From: Anarhynchus alexandrinus
Taxonomy: Eukaryota > Chordata > Aves > Charadriiformes > Charadriidae
Direction: 5' to 3'
Assembly (NCBI GenBank): GCA_008711295.1
Contig: VUYV01000400.1
Location: 546,019-610,018, forward strand
DNA length: 64,000 nucleotides
The notes beneath the pieces were generated by a model, which saw only the letters and a program-made list of their open reading frames with translations, made no database searches and was not told the origin of the DNA. This document shows, piece by piece, positions 32,045 to 46,400 of this stretch (positions are counted from its first letter, which is position 1; each line of letters opens with the position of its first letter). The position numbers and the translations under genes were made by a program.

Positions 32045-35000
32045 CCTCTGCTTAAAACTTGCTCATTCTGCCTTTTAAATATAGCCTTTGGTGTTCTCTG
32101 CATGCTACTACCAACTCAGTTATTGGAGACATTCAATGTGCTTATTATTTAGTTGAGGTGGTTTGTGATCTTTTGTGGACACTAGTATATACTGGGAAAG
32201 TATTTATGAATTTATCTAGACTCCACCTATGCAATGAAAGGTCAGCTATGCAAAGTTCCTCACAACTTTTCAAAACTATGCTAATAAAAAATTACGTGTA
32301 TCAGTAACCCCAAGATCAAATAATCAATAAACAATAAAGACGCGGCAAAATTCAATATTGTCATTTTTAAAGAGCTGCATGTCTTTATCACAGTTTTGAG
32401 GAAGGAAAAGATGCAGCGAGACAGCGTTCACTGCTTTGTGAGCATTGAGTGAAGCTGAGGACAGTGCGATTGGTTTTAACTAGTATAATTTATTCTGGTT
32501 AAAGTGATTGCAAGATGAGACCTGAGGGATCATTCTCTCTAAGTGAAAGAAGACCCTTTGTAGGTAAGGTCAAATTGTGTCTGGTCTTTCTGAAGCAGTA
32601 GCACATATGGTGACACCAGAGAGTCCTGACAATTGCCTTTGGCTCTACAAGAGCTTTTTTTTTGCCTGTTTGGTCTCTGAATCATTGTCTAGTCTCAGAA
32701 TACTCATCACATTGAAATTTAATATTTACCATCTAATTTAAATGGTCAGAAGCGTTAAGTAGATTTGTATTATCTTTGAGTTTCAGTCCAGAGTAGTTTG
32801 CCCCAAGTTCAATATTACTTTCCCCCTAAATAGTGTCAGAGGTGGTACAGAACAAATGTAGTTGAATCTAGCACAAGCCCTGCTTTTGTAAGTATTTTTT
32901 AAAGAAAAAAATATAGCTCTAGTGACTGTGAGCAAAAATACTTGTTATTTCTTTAACAGAAAAATAACTTTTGAAGTGATACATTACTTGTGCTAGAGAG
33001 CCAGATGTTAAGTATATAAAGGTGCCTTCCCAGCTGTCCTGGATAATTCTCATTCCTCACTCTACGCTGGAGAGAAGTTTGTAACACTCTCCAATTGCTC
33101 CCTTTTTTTTTTTTCCCCTTGGCTCAGTAAACACACTGTTTCTAAGTGCAGTCTCCAGTTCTTCTTTTGTCCCATCCTTGATCCCTTCCAATTATGTTTC
33201 TGTCTCTCACACGCTGCTGAAACACCTCCTGACAAAAATCCGTCATGAATAACTTGTTTTAGCCTAAGCCCAGAACTGCAACTTCTCTAATTGACTCCCG
33301 AGTACCCCACAGTCCCGGCATCAGCTCAGCGCTGGGAGGGAGCGGGAATGGTTTACAATTACCTGCAGCCCTTCCTCCTCTTAGAGTCTGCATGAAGCCT
33401 CACCCGAGATAATTGTAGGCTGCCAACTTAACACTGCAGGGCTACGCGGCTCTGTTCATTCGTTGCCGCTTTGGTGTGTGTAAGTTTAAGGGAAAGTGGC
33501 TTTATGGGGAGCTGAGAAAGATCTTGTTACTTCATGAGAAGTGCAGCCCTTGGTCTTCATCAAGCTGTGGGTTTGTTTATTTTTATTTTACAGAAGGAAA
33601 GTAACGTGTTACATGAGAGTTTGGCCAAAGTTAGCGCCTGGATGTTGGTTTGGTTTAGAAAGCTGGGGAAGAAAAACAAAATAGGTGAGAAAATCAGGAT
33701 AGCTAGGTGTTTGGAGAACAGAGATTCAGGAGCAGTAATTTACTGCTGCATCGACTGACTGTATGTGAGAGGGCTCTCAAGGACAGACAACTAGTGAACT
33801 GCCTACCACTGTGTGTTTTGTATTTAAATGGTTGCGTTTTGGCATACAACAATGAGAACATGGCTGGGCAAAGAGAAAGAGAATTGACTGTGACTAAGAA
33901 AGAAAATCAGACTGAAGATTGAAAAATGCTAAAGCAGTGAGAACATGGTTGTAAAAGACCAGCCCCCCCCGAGAGGCAACTAATTCATGGCCATAGCCTC
34001 CCGCAAGACGCTATTCTTTGCACAGAGTTTAATTTGCAAATCATCTTTCTTCCTCTGCTGATGTCCTGCAGTGTAACCCCCAGCCCCATCAATAAAAGAT
34101 GTGGTAATGAGTCACACATTCATTGCAGTCATCACATCCGCAATAAAACATCAGTCCTCTGACAGTTTACAAGATACAAATCATATCAGCGTGCAGTTAA
34201 GGTTGAGACTACATAGGAGTAATTTAGAAAAAAAAAAAAAAGAAGACATTAGATGGTGTAATTTTCTCTAAACCAAGTATTAGACACTGATAAAATTCAG
34301 TTGTCAGTTTACAAGTAAAAGACATCTGGGCATGCTAAGATTGGGAATGGTGGCTCTGCCCTGCTCCAACAACAAGGCGCAGACGCATTGAGTGTAAACT
34401 GGGGAGTTAATAACGCTGTGTTCAGGTAGAGGTCCTTTAGGCTTGAAATGAAACAGCTGGGCCTTCATTCAACAGGCTTCCAAGAAGCAGGTTACTGTGC
34501 AGGTCTGAAGCAAACTAATAATGACTTTTAATAAACCTTTCCTGTGTCCTACTTGTTACCTTTGACATGCAAAGATTAAACTCTCATTTGTAAACCGATA
34601 GGCAAACAGAGCTCTGAAAGCACTTTCCCCACAGACATCTTAAAGATGATTTATGCCATTTTTGTCTGTGTGTCATGCAGTAGGGAGAGACTACTTTGCT
34701 ATTTATTTTATTTATGCCGTTTTGTTTCTGAGAGGAGAAGGACAAAATACATTCATCAGAATTTCTTATGCAAGCTCCCTGCAGGCCTCAAAGTATTCTG
34801 GAAGGAATCAACATGCAAAATGAGATAATTATTTCAGTTTTGTATATTAAAAGGCTTTGTAGTTTTTCTGCCTGTAAAAATGCTGCTAGACTGAACAAAC
34901 TTTTTAAAATGCTAAATACTGAAAAATGAAAGGGTGTATTTATCAGGAGATGAATAGCTTAGGTACACATTGTGGGTACCTGTTAATATATCTTCTGGGA

Positions 35001-37136
35001 AAAACAAAGTGATGAAGTGATGAAGCTCATAGAAGAGCCTGTCATTATTTTTAGGTTTCTTGAATTAAAACTGTTGTTTCTTCTGCCCCAAATGAGTATT
35101 GCTTTGAAGGCTAAAATGGTGACAGACGTGTCATAACCACATGCACAGATGTCAATACCTGTGGACACAGAAACAGTTTTGCTTTTCATTTCTCGTGTCC
35201 CGTATACACACAGAAGAAGGGATGGCAGGAGTGTACCTCCAGTGCAGCGGTACCACAGGTAGCTCTTAGTCAGTCTTTGTCAACTCCAGCCTAAACGGCC
35301 TACATTTAGGTATAGACATGGTTTTTCACATGTGAACCACAGGCATGGTTCAGTTGCCCAAGCACAGGTGAGATGCCCGTGATGTCCTGCTGGCCTCCGG
35401 TGGCTGCCCCGAGGGGAGGGGGTGTCTGGCAGGTCCCGTGCCCGCCGTATTTGCCAGTCCCCCAGGGAGTTCTCAATAGCATGGCTTTGCAAAAGGGATG
35501 TGCTTGGACAGCTGACTCAAGCTCTGGGTCTCCACCGAGGCAAATGGCTGCTTCAAATCCTTGCTCATACGAATGCATTTACATGCAAATGCCTAAATTT
35601 AAGTGGCTTCCTCTTAAACTGAACTGTACCTGCAGTCTGGCTCCAGGTGAGCTAACTTGACCGAGCTGTTTGGGTAGCCAGGCATGGAGACTGCTGTATC
35701 TCACCACACTCAGCGATACACACACATGCTTGGAAGCACCTGTCTTCATTTTGTTCCGGATCACATTTGACTTTCATCCTAGTGTTAAGCAGCTCCCTGC
35801 TCTGCAAATACTCCCCCTGAAATCAGTAAGATTTCTTGCAGGATGGGGTACCCCTCCAGGTTCAGAAAGGTTTCTGACCTTCTTCATGGGAAATACCGTC
35901 TATGTGAGGGAATTAGGCTAGTTTGGAAAAAGCCGTAGCTGGTGCAGAAAGGTAGATATTTAGCAAGCATTTCCACATATTCATGTTCTACCCACCTCCA
36001 CTGATGAATTAGGAGCCACTGTGAGCCCAGGCCTCTTGTTGCCAGCCAAGGCAGGGGCTCTTCTGGTTTTGAGCTTATGCGTGGGTTTAAGCAAGCTTGA
36101 TAATCAGGTTTAGGATGACCTTTCCAAGTATGACCTCATCCCTGTTTTAAGGTAATCTATGCTGAACTGAAGTTTGAGAACAGAATGACATAAAATTAGT
36201 AGGTTTATTGGTTTGCTGAAAACCTGTGATTTGATTCAAAGGTAACCTTAGTTTGAAAGACATCAGATTCCAACTTCATAAAACACAATTGTGATATTTC
36301 ATATACCCTATTTGATTACTGGGTGCTAATATTAATCTGGCGTGAAATAATCTGAGACTATTAAACATTCTTTTTCCTTCATGACCTGCAGCCATTTTAT
36401 TTCTATTTTTTGCTATGTCAATAATTTCATTAAAAATAGGAGAAAGCCTAACCTACTGGGTAGTACTGGTGCTTTTTGGTTTTACTTTCTACTGAACCAG
36501 GCTGTGTTTTAGGCTGTATGGAATTTAGCTTGCCATGGGAGAACTTTAAATTTGCTTCCAGACATGAAGCAGTAGGGAGTTTATCCACTTCGGAAAGGAG
36601 GTAGGCAGCAAGTTGCCTATATACTCTGCTCTTCAGTTGGAATCACTAACATAGAAGAGCTGGATTAGTGATTCCTTCCAAGATGGAAATAGCTATCTGT
36701 CTTTTGGGAAGTAAATATCTGTCTCAGAGAGGAAAATAAGGGGGTGGTTGTATTTCCATGACTTACGAATTAGAGCATCCCTGGAGTTTTCTTTCAGGCT
36801 GGAGAAGTTTGTGCGCTGTCTCTTGCACACAGCTGCACGTGATGCCAAACCCTGGCTCAGCACGGGGAATGAAACTGAGCCAGCCACTTTCTCACAATAT
36901 GTAGTGCAGGCAAATTTCTCATTCTTAAACACTAGCATGATTCAGACCTAACTGGGTTTCTGTTCTGGGTGTGAAATATTAGCTAAAAAAATATATAAAC
37001 TGCATCCTGCTCTCACCAAATGATGACCGCATTTATTTTTACATCAGGCTTTGTAATCCATCCTCACTGCACTCACCTAATCAGTTTTCCAGTAGGAATT
37101 TTTGTACGTCAGTTCACTGATAGTCTTATTTTCATG
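32045..37136. other. Intergenic DNA with possible regulatory elements, no supported gene
   Basis: No exon is recognised. The part at 33290-34260 has the look of conserved regulatory DNA (see findings). A C9 run lies near 33962. A GC-rich patch lies at about 35380-35480. An A-rich run lies at 34228-34243. Confidence 0.35.
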
Positions 37137-37140
37137 CCTC

Positions 37141-37250
37141 ATTATTGTATTATTTCTTTACTGGGAAACTTTGTAAAAGCAACACANTATTATTGTATTA
37201 TTTCTTTAGAATGTTCCCAGTTTACTGGGAAACTTTGTAAAAGCAACACA
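37141..37250 (+). repeat. Imperfect direct duplication joined by one N
   Basis: The 46-bp segment 37141-37186 recurs at 37188-37250. The second copy contains an extra 16 bp (AATGTTCCCAGTTTAC region). A single N at 37187 lies exactly between the copies. Confidence 0.95.
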
Positions 37251-37350
37251 GACTTTGCTACTGACTTCAGTGGAGTCAGGTCTTTATTTACAGGCTGATA
37301 CAAGATTTCAGCTTTCATGGCTACTGTGGAAAAACATGGTTAATATGAAT

Positions 37351-37404
37351 GACTATGAATCAGTTGCAGACTATGAATCAGTTGTGGACTATGTATCAGT
37401 TGGG
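37351..37404 (+). repeat. 18-bp tandem repeat, three copies
   Basis: The three units start at 37351, 37369 and 37387. Each reads GACTATGWATCAGTTG plus two variable bases. The identity between units is high. Confidence 0.95.
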
Positions 37405-40400
37405 AACTGATAGTACAGTGTAGGAGAACATGCTTCCTGCTGTGTAGGACAATCTTATTTTGCCTCAGACACCTATGCATTTGTGAACTCACTCTTATTC
37501 AATCATTGTAAGAATGCAAAATTGTCAGATCGGCTATGAATATTTCCCACTATCCTAATTATCTGTGTAGCTCTTCACAATTTCCTAGACAGAGCACAGA
37601 TAGAGGCCCAACAAGTACCTAAGCAACGTGGGAGGAATAATGCATTGATCCCAAGCTAAACATATGCTTTTGCTATTTAGTTTCTCAATATTCAGTTTTT
37701 GGATTACATTTACTTCAAATCAGTCTGGAGAAGGCAGACCTGTATATGGAGCTGTATATCCTACATAATGCTTAGTTTGAATCATAGTTCTAAGAAGGTT
37801 TCAAATTCTCTTTTCAAGTCTGTCCAAAGTGTCAAATTTCTGGTAACTCACAAGTCTGAGGAATACTTTTTCTTACTAATGAGTTAACCTAAGGAATTTG
37901 TGGTTTGCAGGAGCCTTGGAAAGTTCAAATACTCATCACATAATGTCTGATGACCACTCATCTTCTCTCGTTGATTACTTTCAGTAGGGGGAAAGCACAT
38001 ACTGAACTTTCCCCATCCACGTCAAAACCACGAGTCGAACCCCTCACAGTATCCCCATGTCAGAGTAGAAATGCCGTCTCCGTACAGCATTTCGAAGCTA
38101 ACTGGCCATCAGCAGTAACATTTTTGTTGTGCCATTTTAAAGTTTTCCTCAGCTGATTAGATGAAACAATTAATAAAATAAGAGAGCTATCCTGTTTCTA
38201 CAGATGTACTTCAGTACCAACTTCTACCGACATTCATACTGTGTCTCCCACTAAAGCCAGCGGTGAGATTTGGCAACTGTAGTTGACAGGTAAACACTGG
38301 CATTTACTGATAAATATGCATTTGTTAGAAGGTCTCTGTGTCATCCCATGTAGGCACATTGAAAGAAAGCTGAATGTAAGTATCTCACTGCATGATGGCT
38401 TTTTTTCAGGCTTGAATAACCTCATCTAATATATTGAAATTAGTTTTCTTGAAGCATACATTGTGAAGCCAAATTTGCCATATTTTCATATTCATGTGAT
38501 TTCGTTCTCTTAGCTCAAATTCATTAGTGCTTTTTGGTGGCATTCTGTAGAAAATACAGTTCAAATTCCTGGATGGAATTGAACATGCTAAAAAAGCTAA
38601 CAAATTACCTGTTTTAATTCATCATAATTTATCTTTTTACCTTGGAGATAGCAAGGATGTGGCAGATTGTCCCAGTCAGTGTGTTACTGTGCTGAAGGAA
38701 GGATTTGCTGTTAGCTGTGGCTATCAGGAGGTCACAGCCTGGACTGGAGACCATGTCCTGGGAGACCACTAGGTGCTGAGCTCCTAAAATGGTCACCAGC
38801 AGTTGGCTGGAATGGTGATCACCTCTGTGCAGAGGACGGGGATCCTGAACAACCCCAGACAGAGGAGACGGGCAAACAGCCTGCTGAGCCAGACTCTCCT
38901 CTGCCTCAAAAAAGTGCCTTTCTCCTCTGGGGACTCCTTGAACAAAACTCCTGAAAGTAAGTGCCTGTGCTCATTTTTATTCTAAGTAGAGCAAGGGGTC
39001 ATGGCTGTATAATGCCACCAGAGGAAGCGTCTTTCCTCCTCCCCAGTGGTAAGCTCAGTGTTCAGTGCAGTCATCTGTGACGTGATGGACAGAAGTTCAA
39101 TCCCCTCTTCTCTCTGATGGGAATTCAAAGCCGCATCTTCCATCTTTAAGGAAAGCACCCACATAGCCCACTGGCTGTACCCGTCCCTGCTGCAAAAACA
39201 TTTTATACCTCTTGTATACAGACTGTTCATTATAATATCAAATTCTGCCTAAACAAGCCTCAGAGTTGGGCAAGTGCTCTGTTTAACTCTGGTGTGATGC
39301 TCGCTTCATTTCTCTGCGCTGGTGCTTCCAAAAGAGGAGCAGGTAGAGTTGTCTGTCTTCTGGAATGGCTTCTACATTAGTGATGAGCAAGGAGCGGGGA
39401 ATGGAAGTCTGAACCTGTTTACACCATTGAATAAATTATTTTGTTTTTTTCCATATCCTAGATGAATGCTTTAGTTGCTGGGGTTAAATTGGAGGGAAAT
39501 TGTGTAGCATCTGCACTAAGCATCATGAAATGGGCATTTTTGGTGCATTCCTGTTAGCTCAAATCCATCGGAGACAGAGGGAGAAGAACCCAAAGAACAT
39601 AGCAAATGTCCTGCTGGGTTTGATGGGGGTCATGGGGCCCTGGGCTTGGGCTGGGAGCCTGGTCTCCCACAGTCCCTTGTCCTCAGGCTCCTGGCTGTCC
39701 AGAGCAGTTGTGTTGGGGATGTCAGTGTCTACCTCTGCTTTCAAGGGTCCATTTCTGGGTCTGATTTCTTTTGAACATGCCAATACTGTCTGCCTCCACC
39801 AGCCCTTGTGGCGGCACCCTGCAGAAGTCCTCTACCAACAGCATTCCGCAGGTTCCTTGAATGCAGGCTGGGGCTGCGTGCTGCTTTGATGGAGCCCTGC
39901 CCTGCTGTGACAAGTCGCTGTGCCTGTGAGCACGTGTGGACATGCAGGCATTGAGCTCCTGGGGGCTTTGGTTTCAGCAGGTAAAGCATGGACGGAGAGT
40001 CACTGTCCGCAAGGCAAGGTGACAGCTGTGGGATGGCAGCAGGGATTGCAGTTTTGCTGCTGGGAGTCTGATTTTCCACCTCAGGACTTGATCTCTCTCA
40101 GAGTTTCTCCCCGCTCCCTTTACTCTCTTGAAGCGCGATGCCATATTTCCAATTCTTCTTTCGGCACAGGGACAATTAAAGACTCCAAACGCAGCCGATG
40201 AATAAAGCCTTGGGCTTTTCTAGTATGGACAATCACGTGAGGGAGAGAGGAGAAGAAGTAGCTGTAATCAATACACTGCTAATTAGGCCTTGCTCCCTGT
40301 TCAGCCTCATGCGGCTGTCTCATACTGCCCTGTGTGCTTACGGGCAGCGGGAAGCAGAAGGAAGAATTTAACTTAAACATTTGATTAACTCACTATTCCT

Positions 40401-43400
40401 TTCTTTCTGACTGGAATGGAATCAGCATGCAAATGCTGTTTTGTATTTTATTTTTTTGCACTGACAGCGCAGCTACACAAAAAATATTATGACCTGCTGC
40501 TGCCAAATGCAACTGAATGAATTATTCTGAAGCACTCCTGAGCCTGTCTTTGTCACAGTCTCCTATTTCAGTCCCTGTCATGCACTGTGCCTATCATTCA
40601 TTATAGTTGATGGGTTGAGGGCAGAAAGGTGTCTCTTGCCTTGTTCTCTGGAGAATTTCATCTTGGCTGTCTCACCTTCAATCACTGCTAATAGCTCTGC
40701 TGGCACAAATTCAGGAAGGGGCTGTGAGGAGACAATGAAAATATTTCACAGGGTGTTTTATATTTTAATAGCTAGTTTTAAAAAAATGAATTTGCTGGAG
40801 CAGACCAAAACGAAGATTGCTTAGAGAGAATTTCTCTTACAAGCCTTTTAATTCAATTTTTTATTGTTATTAATCTTTAAGCCCTTTGCATTCCTGTTAC
40901 TTTTTTTTCCCTATGAACTGCCATAAGGATTGGGTTGTACTTTGATTAACTAATGACCATTTATCTGATGAATTCATTAGGATGATTTACTGTTCAGCGA
41001 GTACTGTGTCGGAGGAAAGAACAAAATAGCACTGGTGCTTTAGTACTGTACGTCTGTAGGATGCTTACTCAAATTTTCAGCTGCCGCCTCTACCTGGACT
41101 TTAACCACATTGTGGCTGAGTTTGTGGCAGGTGTTCTGTCACTGCTCTGACGTCCTGAAAAGGTCATAGTAGAAGGGTGCAACAGAGCTCACCGTCTCGG
41201 CAGGAGCAGAGTGGATAACCCAAGTGAGGGTAGAATTGGTGTGCTGTTCTTAAGGTTTTTAGATTTTATTTACTGTCGTTTTCTTGTGTAAAAGGGGATT
41301 CCTGAACTGACTTTCTGACCTCTCTGTGCCACCATCTGAAAAGGCAGAACTGACAACCTAGTCCAGCTATTTGAGAAATACGATATTGTGGCAATAATCT
41401 TAAGTATTTCAGTGAGTATTTTTTTCAAAAAACTGTAATTAAGTCCATGAGGTAACAGATGCATTTAGGCATCCTCAGGCAAATATATTCTTTTGTTTAT
41501 TTTTATCCTTGTTAGGTTTCAGTCAACTATCAAGTGATCAAATATCAATAAATGGAGACAGCTGTTTACATCAGTAGTTTGAATTACTATTTGTGCTTAT
41601 ATTGCTCTCATTTCTATAAGCATGCAGGTTACGTGCTTTTGGATAACAAGTGACGAGGAGGTTATAGCACATTCCGGGAACAAAGGCAGACAGCTCTGTT
41701 GTTGTCAGTATAACCTGTGATTTGGTTTGATTTTTGCAGCTACGTGCTGTTGTTTTTTCAGCAGTAGTAAATTCTGATTGTGCAAAAACTGGACAAGAAG
41801 GGCGCTGTTGAAATACTAGAGCGAGACAGAGAGAAGCAGGCTCCGTAGCGGGCTCTGTTGCAGGCACTCTTTGGCAAGGTGGGCTAATCCTCTAGGAAGA
41901 CTCTTGCAAGATATAGCTTTTAGGTGCATGGGACAGTAAACAGGTAGAAGACTGTCATTCCTCCCGCCCCTCTCTGTTCGTAGTCTCAACTCTGGATGCC
42001 TGTGGCGCAGTGTGATAATCTTCTCGGTATCAGAAGGCACAATGAAAATAAATTATGGATCTGTGTATACTTTCCAGAGTGGTATGTAAAACTTAAATCT
42101 AGTTTGAAGAAAGTTTTGGTAAAAAATTAGTTGCTAAAGATGATTCTTAAGATTACATCAATGACATAAGTAACAATCTCTATTTCATTATTTGTTGTGT
42201 TTTCTTACAATTTCATTGCTTTGAAACAAATTAGACACTGTATGTTGAAGCACTTTGAAATCAACTGATTGAAGTGTTACCTTCTCACACTTCATTTTTT
42301 TCCCCTGGATTACAAGATTAGGATTTGTTTGGAAAGAAAATGGGGCATTTTTATGCTAGACTTGATGAAATCATTGTCTGCAACTGTCAAGACAAAAATG
42401 ACTTGAAGACAGATCATCTCGTTATAGGAGGCTTGCTTCAGCAGTCTGGAACTTACAACCAATTTAGTTATGTCAAGGCATTAAACCTCCTTTTCAGTCA
42501 AGTCAAGGTGTGAAGTAGTAAATTAAATATGTTTTATCCAATTTTAATGATGACTATTTTTTAATTAGTTGCAGAAACAAGCAGTAAAGAAATTGTTAAA
42601 CATTATAGTTGAGGAATTCAGAGGTTAAAATATTCACTTCATGACAAATGGAAGTGCTAACTGAACCTTTGTCCCTCACGTCATTACTTTCCAAGGGAAC
42701 TACTAATGCTGCAGTTATTTTGCCGGCATGTCACCGAAATCTGTGCTCCAGGAGCACACCCGGCGAGCTCTGGTGGCTCACAGGCTTTTCGCTCCTGGAA
42801 GTGCAGTAGCCCAAAGCAACCCCCTGACACACACAAGGCGTGGGCAGGGGCTCCTCAACCCTCTCTGCAACCCTGGTGCGGTGCTGTGCTGCTTGCTGAT
42901 GCAGATGGAGCAGAGCTCCCGCCCTACGTGCCAGGCGGTCCGACCCGCTGCTCTGTATGTGTCATCCCAGCAAAGGGACGGGTTACTGAGGTTTTGCCCA
43001 CATGTGGTGTGTGTTGTGTTGATGGCCCGCGTTATGGTTTCTTTGGGGTATTCGCGAATGAAAACAAAAGGGAAGGGGTGCTGAATTAAATTTGCCTGTC
43101 ATATATGAAACACAGGGACCCCAGAATACAGATTTGATGAATAAAAAATATGCATGTTGTTTATCCTCCTGTTTGAGCCATAGTAGGAAAGTTAGCAAAG
43201 GTCTTTTAAAATGTATTTTTATTTTGACTTCAAAAAATACCGATCTCTGAATACTCGTTTAGACAAAATCCTCAAGAAAACATGAAAATATGAGTCAGCT
43301 CTTCTAAATAACTGCATTTTAACAGGGTGTAGAATACAATTCTTTCCTTGCTTATGTTGTGTGAATACAACCCCATCTCTGTTACATCCAGCTGACACAG

Positions 43401-46400
43401 AAAACAAGCCCACTCTTTGATTAGTACAGGAAAACGTGGATTCTGCCTGTATGAATAATGGAAGTGGTGCCTGAGTCTATGTTTATCTAGACTTAGCAGT
43501 CATTAAATTGTTTTATCTTGTCATGTGAACTTATCTAAGAGACTTTCACTCAGAGTGAGATAGGCAGAGGTTACAATCTCTGGAAAGTGCCAGACCGTCA
43601 CTTCTAGCATCTTCCACACCCCTCACCCCACATTTCTAATCTCACTAATGGTATTGTGACTGTTCCAGCGCTTATGGAACTCGTAACTGGAAGGCTGCAC
43701 AGAGACAAATTCATGCGTCCAGTCATGGGCACTGCTACTTCTATTCCGGTTCTATTGGAAGGGGCTCAAAATGAGTTATTCTTGTCCTCTTCCATTAAGC
43801 ATTCCTCTGCTTAGTAGCATAAATGTAATTAAGATTGTGGGCCTCATGACTCTTTTTAACGGAATTAGATCTCATGACTCACTTGGGCATTATCTGAAGA
43901 AAGTCTCCCTATACAAAATGACTCAATCACTAAGATTGCTGTCTGGCAGCATGCCGAGATATTAGGACCCAAAGAGCTAGCACTTAATCTGATTTAGGGA
44001 CGTCTTTAATATTTTCTGAACACACACACACAAGCCTATGCCAAACCCCTTTTCCTCCAAAAAAAGAAGTTGAGGATTTATTTTAAGCACACTCTGCACT
44101 CTGAGATGTCTTACAACATTATTGATCCTTTTAAAGTAATTGCACTTAATTCTGAAACATTTTGCAAAATTTCAGATGAAAAAATAGTGCATACAAATCA
44201 GGACAAAGTTGAGGGCAGGGAGAAGGTCACTGAGCATTGGAGGCTGAGACTACCGGCAATTTCATTGGTTTAATAATTTTTCTTTTTTTCCTTTCTTGAT
44301 CTCAAGATTGAGTAAAAGAATGGAGTCAGACTAAATATCCGTTATTCAATCTCCACCACCATATTCAGTCGCTAATGCTTAGGAAAATGTGATGGGAAGC
44401 AGCAAGCGTTCTTCTAGTATGCTCTTCCAGATTCTGAGTGTAGGTAGTAGAGGGACTTCTTGTCCTGAAGGTTGTTTATATTTAAAATCTCCCAGTGGAT
44501 TAATCTTCCCTCAAGAGATTCAAGCATTTTTGATCCCACTTTAAGCTTCTATGGCATTCAAAGTACACTTATGTACTGCACAAAAAGGTAACCAATCTCT
44601 TGGTTTGACACCTCCTGTCTGAATATTTAATGAGTATTTCATAGTTCTTTTGTTGCAAGCAATAGGAAATAATTGTTTGCTGTTCATTTTTCCATGCTTT
44701 TCATGACTTTTTGGCCCGTCTGACCCCCTCCTCCCAGAGATCCATGTTCCAGTCTGAAGAATTGTAGCATATCTAGCCCATCTCTTGAGGGTGAACAACC
44801 AACATGTCATCCAAGACTCCAAAGACCTGCAGCCTACAGCTGCTGCAGAAACCTTGGATTGTCCAGACAGGAGCTTGTCTGCCAGTGAGAAGAAAAGAAA
44901 AACCTGATAACGCTTGCTATGACTATATCCCTAAAATCAGTCATTTATATGTGTCCTGAGATGATACTTGCATACAAAAGGCCTAATTTTCAGGCATGCT
45001 GATTTGTTACCAAAAGCCAATGGAATAAAGAGGAAGTGCAGGTTCTTCTTGTACCTCTGCAGAGGTGTCTGATACGACTTTGTCCCGTTGTAGATATCCA
45101 GGCTCAGAAATGCTGGCCAAGATTTTAAGTGTGTTCTTCCTGTTAGAATTATTGCCACATTTTATTATTTCTCTGCTGCTTGCCAGAAAGCTGATATTTC
45201 CTCCCTGTAAAAGGAAGAGGGAATAATTAATAATTAAATTAGCACAATGAATCATTATCAAAATAGTTTCTATCAAGTATAAAATTTCTCATGGCAATAA
45301 ATGCTGAGCAATGTCATTCTTTATACTTGTTTTAGCCTGACAGAGGCAAACACATCTTCACTTATGATAAGTCACTAAACGCCATACATTGTTAAAATCA
45401 GAACGGTGAACTTTCATTTGTCTAAAATGAAAATGTGTGATATGACACAGAACTTTATGGAACATCAGTGGATATAAAAGAATATAGCAATACCTATTTA
45501 GTGATTATGCAAGATCCTTTTAATTGCTGAAAGAGTTTTGCCACGCACTGGTGCTGAAACTACATCATAGTCTAGAAAGATATTAAACACTCGGCAAAAC
45601 TTTCTAGAAAAGCTGTTTTCTTAGGGTTTAATGTAAGCAACAACTGAATGTGTGCAACTTTAATACATCAGTTCGAGAAAACACTGGCTGCTACCCATTA
45701 CAGCTACTCTAGAATATATGTGTGATGGATGTGATGCACCAACAGGCACTCACCTACAGCTTTGAACAGACCCACCTGAAATAATAGACTCTGCCAACGC
45801 ACTGAGATGTTAGGCCTGTGCTTACCCACTGCTGAAATAGAGCCAACATGACAAGTTTTTTGTGCTTGGAGTAAACATCAAGAAAGTTTAAAATAGTAGT
45901 AATTGTTAAATTCTGGCTTAACAGAAGGGCCTGGTCTGTTGTTCAAGTCAATGAGTGAAAAATCTGCCCCCTCTGAAATAAATGGGCACTTCGCCATTGA
46001 CTTCAATGGTGCCAGGGGAGAATATGTGGCCTGTAGAATTATTTGCCTGTAGATAAGGCCCATAATATTCAAAATGTTTCAGAAAAAAAGTTGTGGCATT
46101 ATTATTTCTGATTTATAAAGGAGAAAACCAGAGGCACCTAGGTAAAAGACTGATAATTCCCAGACTCTGAGCCATGAGCTTTCCTGGCTCCCTGCATGGA
46201 GAGTTGTTGGTTGTTCAGAAGAGTGTGTAAAGCAAGACACAAATATAAAATATTTGGAAACTCCACCACCTGGCACTGAAAGTACAAGGAGTCAGTTGTC
46301 TAAGACAGCGTAATTTGTTTTTCCCCTTCATGAATCTACAAAATACTTTAGAAAACTGTGAATAAGCAGCCTAATCAGTCAAAACTTTTGATTGCTTTCA

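Noticed and set aside
42706..43089. Overlapping 127- and 118-codon plus-strand frames
   Set aside because: Two frames open at once in a GC-rich patch point to low stop frequency, not to coding sequence.
44020..44033. (CA)7 dinucleotide run
   Set aside because: Too short to be noteworthy as a microsatellite.
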